This document shows, piece after piece, positions 19,314 to 27,546 of a DNA stretch of 41,473 bases (within the stretch, counting starts at the first letter, position 1; each line of letters opens with the position of its first letter). The stretch lies in the NCBI RefSeq assembly GCF_004348725.1, contig NZ_SMKR01000053.1, positions 1-41,473 of the forward strand, written 5' to 3'. Source of the stretch: Kribbella turkmenica (GTDB taxonomy: Bacteria; Actinomycetota; Actinomycetes; Propionibacteriales; Kribbellaceae). The notes below the pieces were generated by a model, which was not told where the DNA came from, ran no database searches, and was given only the letters and a program-made list of their open reading frames with translations. The translations under genes were made by a program, and so were the position numbers.

Positions 19314-19940
19314 TCAGACGTTGCCGAAGCCGCCACCGACCACCCGGGACACGACCGCGGCCAGCTCGGCGGGAGTCCGCTCGGTGCCGTCGACAACGAG
19401 CATGCGGGCGCTGGCCTCGGTCATCGAGGCGAGCAACTCGGCCAGGACGGGCAGGTTCGCGTCCGGGTCGGTGACGCCGGGCAGGGACTTCATCAGGGTC
19501 AGTCTCAGGCCTTCGACCAGGAAGGCACGGGCCGCCCGGACCCGGTCGGCGACCACCGGCGCAGCGCCGTACTGGGCGCCGAAGACGATCCGCCAGGACC
19601 GCGGGTGCTGCGCGGCGGTCGTGAGGAAGGCGGTCAGGCCGTCGAGCACATGCTGCTCGGGGGTGCCGACACTCGGGTCGGCCGGCAGCGCGGCGACGAT
19701 GGAGATGACCAGGTGCTGCTCCTCGCGGGCGAGCAGCGCCAGCAGGAGTTCGTCGCGGTTGGCGAAACAGTCGTAGACGACCGGTTTGGTGACACCGGCG
19801 GCGTCCGCCACGGACTGCATCGTCGTACCGGCGTAGCCCTTCTCGGAGAAGACCTCGAGGGCGGCGTCCAGGATCATCGGGCGCCGGCGCTCGGGGCCCA
19901 GATGGGCCGCGCGGCGACGCGGTCCTCCGTCCTCCACCAC
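19314..19940 (-). CDS. TetR-family transcriptional repressor
   Basis: A 208-residue TetR regulator. The DNA-binding domain (about 18-65) reads ILDAALEVFSEKGYAGTTMQSVADAAGVTKPVVYDCFANRDELLLALL; the rest is the all-helical ligand-binding/dimerisation domain, with no recognisable effector signature. The start is GTG 19940, 7 nt after TAGGTT. A 37-bp, almost perfect palindrome covers that -10 box, so the gene is probably autorepressed; the same operator lies upstream of the divergent uORF/SCP2 unit. SCP2 and TetR together suggest a lipid-type effector, but that is inference. Confidence 0.87.
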   Translation of the reverse strand: MVEDGGPRRRAAHLGPERRRPMILDAALEVFSEKGYAGTTMQSVADAAGVTKPVVYDCFANRDELLLALLAREEQHLVISIVAALPADPSVGTPEQHVLDGLTAFLTTAAQHPRSWRIVFGAQYGAAPVVADRVRAARAFLVEGLRLTLMKSLPGVTDPDANLPVLAELLASMTEASARMLVVDGTERTPAELAAVVSRVVGGGFGNV

Positions 19941-19947
19941 TTGACAA

Positions 19948-19986
19948 AACCTACCAGATCGTAGGAAGTTCCTACGGTCTGGTAGG
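19948..19986. promoter_or_regulatory. 37-bp TetR operator overlapping the tetR -10 box
   Basis: CCTACCAGATCGTAGGAA (19950-19967) and TTCCTACGGTCTGGTAGG (19969-19986) are inverted copies with one mismatch in 18 bp around a central G. On the minus strand the -10 TAGGTT (19948-19953) of the leaderless tetR gene overlaps the left end. On the plus strand TTGACA (19941-19946) precedes the operator and could be the -35 of the divergent unit. Confidence 0.75.
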
Positions 19987-20042
19987 AACCCGCTCCGGCA
20001 TGCGCCTACGGTCCGGGTTCCGACACCTTCGGGGAGGTCGCC

Positions 20043-20165
20043 ATGACCCTACGGATGCCGCGCCTCCGGCGCGGTACGCCATCGGGCTGTGGCCCCCGGC
20101 CTTCCCTCGTCGCTCCAGTCGCTGCGTTCCCTCCGCTGTTCGGTCCGGGCCGGGAGGCCTCATGA
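20043..20165 (+). repeat. Repeat element A carrying a 40-codon upstream reading frame
   Basis: A 40-codon frame begins at ATG 20043 with a strong GGGGAGGT at 20031-20038 and ends at TGA 20163-20165, overlapping the start of the SCP2-like gene as ATGA. Its predicted peptide begins MTLRMPRLRRG and ends GPGREAS. The DNA from 20055 to about 20170 is a copy of a repeat also present (two and a half copies) at 39519-39761 on the other strand: about 84 of the first 100 positions match by hand alignment, including 29 identical bases around 20095-20123. Its 3' end supplies GGGAGG and the ATG of the next gene. Peptide function is unknown; the frame may serve only translational coupling. Confidence 0.7.
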
Positions 20166-20644
20166 CGGGGCGAGGCGGTGCCGGCTGGCTGGAGTCCGTC
20201 GGGCTGACCTCGCTGGACGCGTGCGAACTGGCCCGGCTGGTCGACCGGACGTCGGAGCGGGAGCTTCGGCATCGGCTCATCGGGGGAGTGCGGGAGATCG
20301 CGTTGCGCGAGATCTTCCGCCGGATGCCGGAGTACCTCCGACCCGCCCGCGCCGCCGGGTTCGACGCCGTCGTCGCCTGGCAGGTCACGGGGGCGGGCGG
20401 GTCCGGTCCGGCCGGCGACGTGGACGCGTTCTGGATCCGGGTCGGCGACGGGCGCTGCACCCTCCTCGACGAGGAACCCGACGCCGCCGACATCTCGGTC
20501 CGCACCGATCCGGCCACCCTCCTGCGGGTGGTCACCGGCACCGAGGACCCGGTCCTCGCCGTGCTCAAGCAACGCCTCTCGGTCCGCGGCGACCTCGCCC
20601 TGGCCGCCCGGCTGGCCAAGATCTTCGTGGTCGGTCCCAACTGA
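20162..20644 (+). CDS. SCP2 sterol-binding-like domain protein
   Basis: A 160-residue single-domain protein. Residues about 55-155 resemble the SCP-2/SCPx lipid-binding fold: [80 protein letters not shown] contains the strand-helix pattern and the closing [11 protein letters not shown]. The N-terminal 50 residues are helical. The ATG at 20162 overlaps the stop of the upstream frame in repeat A, with GGGAGG 6-11 nt upstream. Beneath the TetR operator, it is the probable regulated gene. A lipid or hydrophobic ligand is expected from the family only. Confidence 0.78.
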   Translation: MTGRGGAGWLESVGLTSLDACELARLVDRTSERELRHRLIGGVREIALREIFRRMPEYLRPARAAGFDAVVAWQVTGAGGSGPAGDVDAFWIRVGDGRCTLLDEEPDAADISVRTDPATLLRVVTGTEDPVLAVLKQRLSVRGDLALAARLAKIFVVGPN

Positions 20645-20697
20645 CGGTGACCCCGTGTTGCGGTGGATGTCACAGCACGCCGCGGGGTGCACCCGGT

Positions 20698-20703
20698 TAG
20701 GCT
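20698..20703 (+). promoter_or_regulatory. -10 box of leaderless carboxylase beta-subunit gene
   Basis: TAGGCT is followed by 8 nt and ATG 20712, fixing the start downstream of the longer in-frame open stretch from 20655. Confidence 0.5.
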
Positions 20704-20711
20704 GCCCGATT

Positions 20712-22301
20712 ATGGGAGAGACCGTGAACATCCACACCACCGCCGGGAAGATCGCGGACCTCGAGCAGCGGCTCGACGAGGCCGTGCACGCCGGGTCGGA
20801 GCGCGCGGTGGAGAAGCAGCACGCGCGCGGGAAGAAGACCGCCCGGGAGCGGATCGCGCTGCTGCTGGACGAGGGCTCCTTCTCCGAGCTGGACGAGTTC
20901 GCCCGGCACCGGTCGACCGCCTTCGGCCTGGACGCCAACCGCCCGTACGGCGACGGCGTGGTCACCGGTTTCGGTACCATCGACGGCCGGCAGGTGTGTG
21001 TGTTCGCGCAGGACTTCACCGTCTTCGGCGGCAGCCTCGGCGAGGTGTTCGGCGAGAAGATCGTCAAGGTGATGGACCTGGCGATGAAGATCGGCTGCCC
21101 GCTGATCGGCATCAACGACTCCGGCGGCGCCCGGATCCAGGAGGGCGTGGTCAGCCTCGGCCTGTACGGCGAGATCTTCCGCCGCAACGTCCGTGCCTCC
21201 GGGGTGATCCCGCAGATCTCCCTCATCATGGGCCCGTGCGCGGGCGGCGCGGTCTACTCCCCCGCGGTCACCGACTTCACCGTGATGGTGGACGAGTCGT
21301 CGTACATGTTCATCACCGGGCCGGACGTGATCAAGACCGTCACCGGCGAGGACGTCACCCAGGAGGAGCTCGGCGGCGCCCGGACGCACAACACCAAGTC
21401 CGGGAACGCGCACTACCTCGGCAGCGACGAGGAGGACGCGATCGAGTGGGTGAAGTCGCTGGTCGGTCACCTGCCGCAGAACAACCTGGAGGACCCGCCG
21501 GTCTACGAGGCCGACGCGGACCTGGAGGTGACCGAGACCGATCTGGCCCTGGACACGCTGATCCCGGACTCGCCGAACCAGCCGTACGACATGCACACCG
21601 CGATCGAGGCGGTGCTGGACGAGGGCGACTTCCTCGAGGTGCAGGCGCTGTTCGCGCCGAACATGATCGTCGGGTTCGGCCGGGTCGAGGGCCGCCCGGT
21701 CGGGGTGGTCGCGAACCAGCCGCTGCAGTTCGCCGGCACGCTGGACATCGACGCGTCCGAGAAGGCCGCCCGGTTCGTCCGGACCTGCGACGCGTTCAAC
21801 CTGCCGATCCTGACCTTCGTCGACGTCCCCGGCTTCCTGCCCGGCACCGACCAGGAGTGGAACGGCATCATCCGCCGCGGCGCCAAGCTGATCTACGCGT
21901 ACGCCGAGGCGACCGTGCCGATGATCACCGTGATCACCCGCAAGGCGTACGGCGGTGCGTACGACGTGATGGGGTCGAAGCACCTGGGCGCGGACATGAA
22001 CATCGCCTGGCCCACCGCCCAGATCGCGGTGATGGGCGCGCAGGGCGCGGTGAATATCCTCTACCGCCGGGAACTGGCTGCAGTCGCGGACGCCGGTGGT
22101 GATTCAGAGACCCGCCGCAAGCAGCTGATCACCGAGTACGAGGACCACCTGGCGAACCCGTACGTCGCGGCCGAGCGCGGGTACATCGACGCGGTCGTCA
22201 AGCCGAGCGAGACCCGCGCGGAGATCGTCCGGGCGCTCCGCCTGCTCCGCACCAAACGCGACACCCTGCCGCCGAAGAAGCATGGGAACATCCCACTGTG
22301 A
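20712..22301 (+). CDS. Acyl-CoA carboxylase beta subunit (propionyl-/acetyl-CoA type)
   Basis: A 529-residue biotin-dependent carboxyltransferase that transfers CO2 from carboxybiotin to acetyl- or propionyl-CoA, giving malonyl- or methylmalonyl-CoA. The N-half carries [17 protein letters not shown] and [13 protein letters not shown] (acyl-CoA oxyanion loop), [13 protein letters not shown]; the C-half carries [35 protein letters not shown] and [21 protein letters not shown]. The C-terminus KKHGNIPL is typical of the PccB/AccD5 type. It overlaps by GTGA the epsilon-subunit gene. The biotinylated alpha subunit is not in this window; BirA at 15783-16589 would modify it. Substrate preference is not decided by sequence inspection. 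Confidence 0.93.
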   Translation: MGETVNIHTTAGKIADLEQRLDEAVHAGSERAVEKQHARGKKTARERIALLLDEGSFSELDEFARHRSTAFGLDANRPYGDGVVTGFGTIDGRQVCVFAQDFTVFGGSLGEVFGEKIVKVMDLAMKIGCPLIGINDSGGARIQEGVVSLGLYGEIFRRNVRASGVIPQISLIMGPCAGGAVYSPAVTDFTVMVDESSYMFITGPDVIKTVTGEDVTQEELGGARTHNTKSGNAHYLGSDEEDAIEWVKSLVGHLPQNNLEDPPVYEADADLEVTETDLALDTLIPDSPNQPYDMHTAIEAVLDEGDFLEVQALFAPNMIVGFGRVEGRPVGVVANQPLQFAGTLDIDASEKAARFVRTCDAFNLPILTFVDVPGFLPGTDQEWNGIIRRGAKLIYAYAEATVPMITVITRKAYGGAYDVMGSKHLGADMNIAWPTAQIAVMGAQGAVNILYRRELAAVADAGGDSETRRKQLITEYEDHLANPYVAAERGYIDAVVKPSETRAEIVRALRLLRTKRDTLPPKKHGNIPL

Positions 22302-22507
22302 ACGAGCAGCCGAGGTTGCAGGTCGTCAAGGGCGAGCCGACTCCGGAGGAGCTCGCCGCGCTGGTCGCGGTGCTCGCGGCCCGCTCCGCGGCGGCCGCCG
22401 TACCGGCCGAACCGGACCGGGCGTCCGACTGGGCGACGTACTGGCGGCACGCCCGGCAGCCCTTCCACCCGGGCCCGGGTCGTTGGCGGGCGTCCGCCTA
22501 CCCGTAA
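22298..22507 (+). CDS. Acyl-CoA carboxylase epsilon subunit
   Basis: A 69-residue protein with the epsilon-subunit pattern: [30 protein letters not shown], an alanine-rich linker, then [25 protein letters not shown] with the conserved tryptophans and proline-rich end. In Streptomyces and mycobacteria this subunit binds the beta/alpha complex and stimulates it. GTG 22298 overlaps the beta-subunit stop (GTGA), so expression is stoichiometrically coupled. The arrangement is diagnostic for actinobacteria. Confidence 0.9.
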   Translation: MNEQPRLQVVKGEPTPEELAALVAVLAARSAAAAVPAEPDRASDWATYWRHARQPFHPGPGRWRASAYP

Positions 22508-22516
22508 CACTTGGCC

Positions 22517-22876
22517 ATGGCCAAGTACGAGGTCAACCCCGCGGCCGTCGAGCACGCGAAACGACTGATCGACGGCCGGCAGTACGTGCTGGACAGCGAC
22601 TGGGGTGAGGTGCAGCCCCGGGCGGACGACCAGAACACCTATCTGGCGAACCACAGCTGGGAGGAGTACGCCGCCTGGCACCTCGGCCTCACCGTCGGCC
22701 CGGCGGACGAGACCAAGGCCCGTTACGGCTTCGTCGTCGGCGACTTCCGCCGGATCCACCGCTCCGCCCTGATCGCCTCGGTCTACCGCGCCTCCGAGTG
22801 GCGCCACAAGGCCGTCGAACTGGCCGCCCACGACCTCCTTCAACTCCTCGACAAGAAGTCCGGCCTGACCGCCTAG
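22517..22876 (+). CDS. Conserved small protein of unknown function
   Basis: A 119-residue soluble protein with no recognised catalytic motif. Highlights are RLIDGRQYVLDSDWGEVQP (about 17-35), HSWEEYAAWHLGLT (about 48-61), ETKARYGFVVGDFRRIHRSALIASVYRASEWRH (about 67-99) and a helical end. I recall closely similar proteins in Streptomyces and relatives, without known function. The start is ATG 22517, with TAACAC 6 nt upstream as a possible -10. It follows the carboxylase epsilon gene by 9 bp and precedes the convergent Maf fusion; co-transcription with the carboxylase is possible. Confidence 0.83.
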   Translation: MAKYEVNPAAVEHAKRLIDGRQYVLDSDWGEVQPRADDQNTYLANHSWEEYAAWHLGLTVGPADETKARYGFVVGDFRRIHRSALIASVYRASEWRHKAVELAAHDLLQLLDKKSGLTA

Positions 22877-22898
22877 TCGTTCGGCCGTGCGGGTCGGG

Positions 22899-24089
22899 TC
22901 AGGTACGGCGGAAGCGGACTACCGGGTAGATCGGGGTCTCGCCGGACGTTCGTCGTGGGCCGGCGAAGGTGGTGGCCGCGTCGAGGGCCAGGCGGTGGCG
23001 GGCGGCGGTCGCGACGAGGTGGGACAGGGCGTCCTGGGAGCGGGACTCGTTCGGGCCGCGGCCGTCGGCGTACCGGCCGGCGTCGGTCTTCTCGGTGGTG
23101 GTGACGAAGACGCCGTCCGGGCGGAGAATGCGGGCCACCTCGGCGACCACCGGCTCGCTGTCGTCCAGCAGGTGCAGCAGCCAGACGGCGACGACGGCGT
23201 CGCAGCGCCGGTCGGCGATCGGCAGCCGGGCCGCGTCGGCCGCGGCGACGTGCCCTGGCAACCGGATCCTGGCGTGCTCGAGCATCGCGGTGGACAGGTC
23301 GACACCGTGCACCAAGTTGCCACGGGCAACCAGCTCGGCCCCGACGATCCCGGTGCCGACGGCAAGCTCGAGCACCCGTCCGCCCTTGGGCAGCAGGGAA
23401 TCCACCGCCTCGGCCGCGGCCTGGGCTCGGGCCAGGCCTCCGCGGGTGTCGTCGTACCGGGCGGCCTCGGTCTCGTCGTAGGAGACTCTCGGGGAGGACT
23501 TCCACAGCGCCGGCCAGGAGATGCCGACCTCGGCGAGCATCCGGCGGAGCAACGGCAGGGAGACCCCGACGACGTTGTGGTAGTCGCCCTCGATCCCGGT
23601 CACGAACGGACCGCCGAGGCCGTCGACGGTGAACGACCCGGCGACCACGAGCGGCTCGCCGGTGGCGACGTACGCGTCGATCTCCTCGTCGGTCAGGTCG
23701 GCGAACCGGACGGTGGTCGACTCGAGCTCGCGGAGCTCCCGCTTCGACGTGGTGTCGATCAGGCAGTGCCCGGTGTGCAGTACGCCGGTCCGGCCGCGCA
23801 TGGACCGCAGTCGTTCGCGCGCGATCTCCGGCGTGCCGGGCTTGCCGAAGGGCTCGCCGTCCAGCTCGAGCACCGAGTCGCAGCCGAGCACGGCCGCGTG
23901 CTCGGTCAGCTCGGCGACCACGGCGCGCGCCTTCAGGGTGGCGAGGACGCGGGCCAGCTCGCCCGGGCTTTCCGCGGTGACGTTGTCCTCGTCGACGCCG
24001 GAGACGATCACCTCCGGCTCGACGCCGGCCCCGCGCAGCGTCTTCAGCCGCGCCGGCGACGCCGACGCCAGCACGAACCGGACGCTCAC
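22899..24089 (-). CDS. Fusion of Maf nucleotide pyrophosphatase and SAM methyltransferase
   Basis: A 396-residue two-domain protein. Residues 1-193 are a Maf/Ham1-type nucleotide pyrophosphatase: VLASASPARLKTL (6-18), LGCDSVLELDGEPFGKP (68-84, with catalytic Asp71), VRFADLTDEEIDAYVATGEP and GLGGPFVTGIEGDYHNVVG. These enzymes hydrolyse non-canonical or pyrimidine NTPs to NMP and PPi. Residues about 203-396 are a class I methyltransferase: GRVLELAVGTGIVGAEL (motif I, 237-253), HGVDLS and FVTTTEK. Most bacterial Maf proteins stop where this one enters the linker (SWPALW). GTG 24089 overlaps the stop of DUF885 (GTGA). The methyl acceptor is unknown. Confidence 0.88.
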   Translation of the reverse strand: MSVRFVLASASPARLKTLRGAGVEPEVIVSGVDEDNVTAESPGELARVLATLKARAVVAELTEHAAVLGCDSVLELDGEPFGKPGTPEIARERLRSMRGRTGVLHTGHCLIDTTSKRELRELESTTVRFADLTDEEIDAYVATGEPLVVAGSFTVDGLGGPFVTGIEGDYHNVVGVSLPLLRRMLAEVGISWPALWKSSPRVSYDETEAARYDDTRGGLARAQAAAEAVDSLLPKGGRVLELAVGTGIVGAELVARGNLVHGVDLSTAMLEHARIRLPGHVAAADAARLPIADRRCDAVVAVWLLHLLDDSEPVVAEVARILRPDGVFVTTTEKTDAGRYADGRGPNESRSQDALSHLVATAARHRLALDAATTFAGPRRTSGETPIYPVVRFRRT

Positions 24090-25777
24090 AGCTTCGCGAG
24101 GGCGCGACGCAGCGGGTCGAGCCCGATCGAGCCGAGGTTCAGCGCGTCGGAGTGGAAGGTGCGCAGGTCGAACGCGGATCCCTTGCGCTGCTTGGCCTCG
24201 TCGCGCGCCTGCAGCCAGATCCGCTCGCCCACCTTGTACGACGGCGCCTGCCCGGGCCAGCCCAGGTAGCGGTTCAGCTCGGCCTTCAGGAACTCGGTCT
24301 CCATCCGGCAGTGCGCCCGGAGGAACTCGAACCCGAGGTCGGCGTTCCAGCGCTCACCGGGACGCCAGCCGAACGCGTTGTCCCGCGGGATCTCCAGCTC
24401 CAGGTGCATGCCGATGTCGACGATCACCCGGGCCGCCCGGAACCCCTGCGCGTCCAGCATGCCGAACCGCGCTCCCGGGTCCTCGAGGTATCCCAGCTCC
24501 TCCATCAGGCGCTCGGCGTACAGGGCCCAGCCCTCGCCGTGGCCGGAGACCCAGCAGGCGATCCGCTGCCAGCGGTTCAGCAGGTCGGTGCGCAGCATCG
24601 TCTGCGCGCACTGGAGGTGATGCCCGGGGACGCCCTCGTGGTAGACGGTGGTGACCTCACGCCAGGTGGCGAAGTCCTCGACGCCGTTCGGCACCGCCCA
24701 CCACATCCGGCCCGGCCGCGTGGTCAGGTCCTCGCTCGGCGGCGTGTAGTAGATCGAGCCGTCCGAGGTCGGCGCGATCATGCACTGCAGGGTGCGGATC
24801 TCGGCCGGGATGTCGAAGTGCGTGCCGCCCAGCTCGGCGACGGCGGCGTCGGACAGCTCCTGCATCCAGTCGCGGAACGCCTCCTTGCCGTGGACCTTGC
24901 GCGCCGGGTCTTCGTCCAGGATCGCCGCGGTGGCCTCGATCGAGCGGTCACCGGCGTTCAGCCCGGCCGCGATCGACTGCATGTCGGCCTCGATCCGGGC
25001 CAGTTCCTCCCAGCCCCAGGCGTAGGTCTCCTCGAGGTCGACGGCCGCGCCGAGGAAGTTGCGGGAGGCAAGCTCGTAGACCTCGCGACCGCACGCGTCC
25101 CGCTCCGGCGCCTGCGGCGCGATCTCGGCGGTCAGCCAGCCGCCGAACTGCTCGTACGCCTTCCGCGCCGACGCGGCCGCGGCCTCGACGGTCGCCTTCA
25201 CCGGACTGTCCGGCGCCTGCGCGGCCAGCCCGGCGAAGAAGTCGTCGCCGTCGGCACCGGTCCAGCTGGCGATCCGGTCGGCCAGGTCCTTCACCTGCCG
25301 TACGGCGGACACCCGGCCCTGCGCGGCCTGCTCGAGCAGGGTCTCGCGGTAGCCGTCCAGCGTCGTCCCGACCTGGTTGAGCCGGATCGCGATGGTCTCC
25401 CAGTCCTGCTCGGTCGCGGTCGGCATCAGGTCGAACACCTGCCGGATCTCCGCCGGGACGGAGGCGAGCGCGTTCAGCTGGTGCTGCGGGACGCCGGCCT
25501 CGTACGTCTCCAGCTCCAGTCCGAGCCGCTCCAGGAACGCGTCCTTGGCGACCTCCTCGCGGGGGCTGCCGGTCACGGTCGCCCGTGCCTCGGCGAGCGA
25601 CCGCCGGGTCAGGTCGATGAGCGCCTCGAACCCGGACGGGGTGTAGTCCGGCAGTTCATGGTCGTGGCCCTCGATCCCCATGAACGTCGCCGCGGTCGGC
25701 GACAGTGCGACGTACTCCTCGAGGTATCGCTCGGAGAGCTGGTCTATCGGGCTGTTCGTCGTGGTGGCATCGGTCAC
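24086..25777 (-). CDS. DUF885-family putative metallopeptidase
   Basis: A 563-residue, largely helical protein of the DUF885 family. The metal-binding signature VYHEGVPGHHLQ starts with His380, followed by the conserved GHGEGWALYAERLMEELG (about 410-430), which supplies the third ligand/glutamate; this resembles gluzincin peptidases. It has no signal peptide, so is cytoplasmic. Start GTG 25777 lies 6 nt after TAGGGT. It is translationally coupled to the downstream Maf-methyltransferase fusion. Peptidase activity is inferred from the motif; the physiological substrate is unknown. Confidence 0.88.
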   Translation of the reverse strand: MTDATTTNSPIDQLSERYLEEYVALSPTAATFMGIEGHDHELPDYTPSGFEALIDLTRRSLAEARATVTGSPREEVAKDAFLERLGLELETYEAGVPQHQLNALASVPAEIRQVFDLMPTATEQDWETIAIRLNQVGTTLDGYRETLLEQAAQGRVSAVRQVKDLADRIASWTGADGDDFFAGLAAQAPDSPVKATVEAAAASARKAYEQFGGWLTAEIAPQAPERDACGREVYELASRNFLGAAVDLEETYAWGWEELARIEADMQSIAAGLNAGDRSIEATAAILDEDPARKVHGKEAFRDWMQELSDAAVAELGGTHFDIPAEIRTLQCMIAPTSDGSIYYTPPSEDLTTRPGRMWWAVPNGVEDFATWREVTTVYHEGVPGHHLQCAQTMLRTDLLNRWQRIACWVSGHGEGWALYAERLMEELGYLEDPGARFGMLDAQGFRAARVIVDIGMHLELEIPRDNAFGWRPGERWNADLGFEFLRAHCRMETEFLKAELNRYLGWPGQAPSYKVGERIWLQARDEAKQRKGSAFDLRTFHSDALNLGSIGLDPLRRALAKL

Positions 25778-25783
25778 CCGCCG

Positions 25784-25789
25784 ACCCTA
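25784..25789 (-). promoter_or_regulatory. -10 box of leaderless DUF885-Maf operon
   Basis: Minus-strand TAGGGT, then 6 nt, then GTG 25777. No Shine-Dalgarno. Confidence 0.5.
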
Positions 25790-25864
25790 CCCCGCAGGGC
25801 CCCCGCTCGGCTGACCTGTTTGCGCCGATACTGTGGCGGTCGCTGTCCACTGAAAGGAACGGGG

Positions 25865-27112
25865 TTGAGCCAGACACCGTTCGGCGGTTCGCAGGGCCAG
25901 AACCCGCCGTACCCGCCGTATCAGCAGCCGGGCCCGCCTCCGCAAGGTCCTCCTGCCAGTACTTACGGTCCGCCGCCGGTGCAGTACGGCGGGCCGCCGC
26001 AGTACGTCGGCCAGCCGCAGTACGGACCGGCGTCGGTCGCGCCCCAGCACGGACCGGGCTTCGGCTGGGGGCCCAGCTTCGGACCCCCCGGGCCCGGTGG
26101 TCCCGGTGGTCCTGGTGGTCCGGGCTTCCAGCCCGGATGGCAGCCGCAGCGGCCGAAGAAGAAGTCCAAGGCACCCGCCGTGCTGGTGCTCGGCCTGCTC
26201 GCGGCCGCGGTGGCCGGGCTGTTCGTCTGGAACCAGGTCAGCAGCGGGTCCGACGACTACACCCCGCCGGTCAGCTCCGGCCGCTACACGCCGACTCCGA
26301 CCACGACGTCGGACCCGACCTCCGAGCCCACGTCGGAACCCACCGACGAGCCGACCGGCACGGCCACCCAGGCCCCGGAGCCGAAGGCCATCGACGTGGT
26401 CGCCAAGAACCGGCTGTACGGGGCGGGCCAGATGGCCGCGACCAACTGCCGCGAACCGCGGGTCCGCCCGACCAACAACCGGAACGCGGCCGCGTACTGG
26501 GCCGCGATCAAGCCCTGCCTCGACCGCGGCTGGGCGCCGCTGGTCGCCAGGGCGGGCTACAGGTTCGTGCCGCCGAAGATGACGTACTGGGCCGGGACCA
26601 GCACCAGCACGCCGTGCGGCAACGGCCCGGTCTCGGTGCCGTTCTACTGCCCGTCGAACCAGACGATGTACATGAAGGTCGACGTGTTCGTGAAGACGTA
26701 CCTCGAGTACCCCGACGCGGAGTCCAAGGCGTACTCGCGGATGTGGTACTCGCGTTCGATCGCCCACGAGTACGGCCACCACGTCCAGGAGCTCACCGGC
26801 ATCCTCGAGGCCGCCCACGACCTGGAGTACGACGCCGAGTCGTACGGCGACCGGCTGCGGATGAACCGCCGTACCGAGCTCCAGGCGAACTGCTTCGCCG
26901 GTGTCTTCCTCGCGGTCAACCGGCGCAGCTACCCGATCAACGGGCTGATGCTGCAGGTGTGGAACAAGTGGGTCGTCACCGCCGGCGACAAACCGAACGA
27001 AGGCACCCACGGCAGCAAGGCGAGCCAGGCGCGCTTCATGGGCCGGTCCTTCAGAACCGGCAACCCGGCCAGCTGCAACACCTTCACGGCATCCCCCAGC
27101 AACGTCAGCTGA
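25865..27112 (+). CDS. Membrane-anchored neutral zinc metallopeptidase (YpfJ type)
   Basis: A 415-residue protein. Residues 1-95 are a proline/glycine/glutamine-rich cytoplasmic tail that includes a GPGGPGGPGG run; a basic KKKSK precedes one transmembrane helix (about 101-122); a Thr/Ser/Pro/Glu-rich linker (about 135-175) leads to the extracellular catalytic domain with HEYGHHVQ (His301, Glu302, His305) and a later ELQANCFAGVF containing the downstream ligand. This is the neutral zinc metallopeptidase family. The start TTG 25865 has AAAGGAA 6 nt upstream and no better codon is available. Single-helix anchoring with an outward protease domain is expected; substrate unknown. Confidence 0.88.
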   Translation: MSQTPFGGSQGQNPPYPPYQQPGPPPQGPPASTYGPPPVQYGGPPQYVGQPQYGPASVAPQHGPGFGWGPSFGPPGPGGPGGPGGPGFQPGWQPQRPKKKSKAPAVLVLGLLAAAVAGLFVWNQVSSGSDDYTPPVSSGRYTPTPTTTSDPTSEPTSEPTDEPTGTATQAPEPKAIDVVAKNRLYGAGQMAATNCREPRVRPTNNRNAAAYWAAIKPCLDRGWAPLVARAGYRFVPPKMTYWAGTSTSTPCGNGPVSVPFYCPSNQTMYMKVDVFVKTYLEYPDAESKAYSRMWYSRSIAHEYGHHVQELTGILEAAHDLEYDAESYGDRLRMNRRTELQANCFAGVFLAVNRRSYPINGLMLQVWNKWVVTAGDKPNEGTHGSKASQARFMGRSFRTGNPASCNTFTASPSNVS

Positions 27113-27207
27113 TCCCCCGCCGCTCCCCCAGCACAAGCATCTGCTCGAACGGCCAGTCGCCACGTCCCCGGCTGACGTCGACCAGTCCGCCGAGCACACG
27201 CGTGGGA

Positions 27208-27543
27208 TCAGCTATCCACCAGATCAGCCGGCGCCACCTGTCGCCACGAGTCGTACAGGATGTCGTGAAGCTCGTCGCTGTCCTCCAGAGCTGCCAGGCG
27301 AGCCCGCACCCAGTTGGAGCCCGCCTCGTGCGGCGGAACCCAGAACTTCTCGGGTTCCGCCGCGATCAGCTCGTCGCGCTCCAGCCGCGGGCAGCGCACC
27401 GCGAACGACGTCTGGTCGTCGGGCACGGTGACGAACATCCGCCCGGCCACGTCGAACGTCGGGTGTCCCCACCGCTTCTTCTCCACCGTCCCTGGGAAGG
27501 ACAGCGCGATCCGTCGTACGTCGTCGGCTCCGAGCACCCCCAC
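27208..27543 (-). CDS. MmcQ/YjbR-family DNA-binding-like protein
   Basis: A 111-residue protein of the MmcQ/YjbR fold: VRRIALSFPGTVEKKRWGHPTFDVAGRMFVTVPDD (residues about 9-43) and FWVPPHEAGSNWVRARL (about 67-83) are the family hallmarks, followed by ELHDILYDSWRQVAPADLV. The family has a double-wing-like fold and is common in actinobacteria; DNA binding was proposed from structure, not shown in general. It starts only 3 bp downstream of the DHA2 exporter stop on the same strand and could be co-transcribed with it. Confidence 0.85.
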   Translation of the reverse strand: MGVLGADDVRRIALSFPGTVEKKRWGHPTFDVAGRMFVTVPDDQTSFAVRCPRLERDELIAAEPEKFWVPPHEAGSNWVRARLAALEDSDELHDILYDSWRQVAPADLVDS

Positions 27544-27546
27544 ACC

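Noticed and set aside
26089..26130. GGTCCNGGT tandem repeats, considered as a microsatellite or regulatory repeat
   Set aside because: They lie in frame inside the zinc peptidase and encode its Gly/Pro-rich N-terminal tail.
24152..27112. A 986-codon plus-strand frame running into the zinc peptidase
   Set aside because: Its first 570 codons are antisense to the DUF885 gene; the RBS and TTG at 25865 mark the true gene.
27113..27207. On the minus strand after the YjbR-like gene, an open tail reading ADPTRVLGGLVDVSRGRG and on to ERRGIS
   Set aside because: It looks somewhat protein-like but has no start, is under 40 codons and is not in frame with the YjbR-like gene; I cannot separate a gene remnant from chance.
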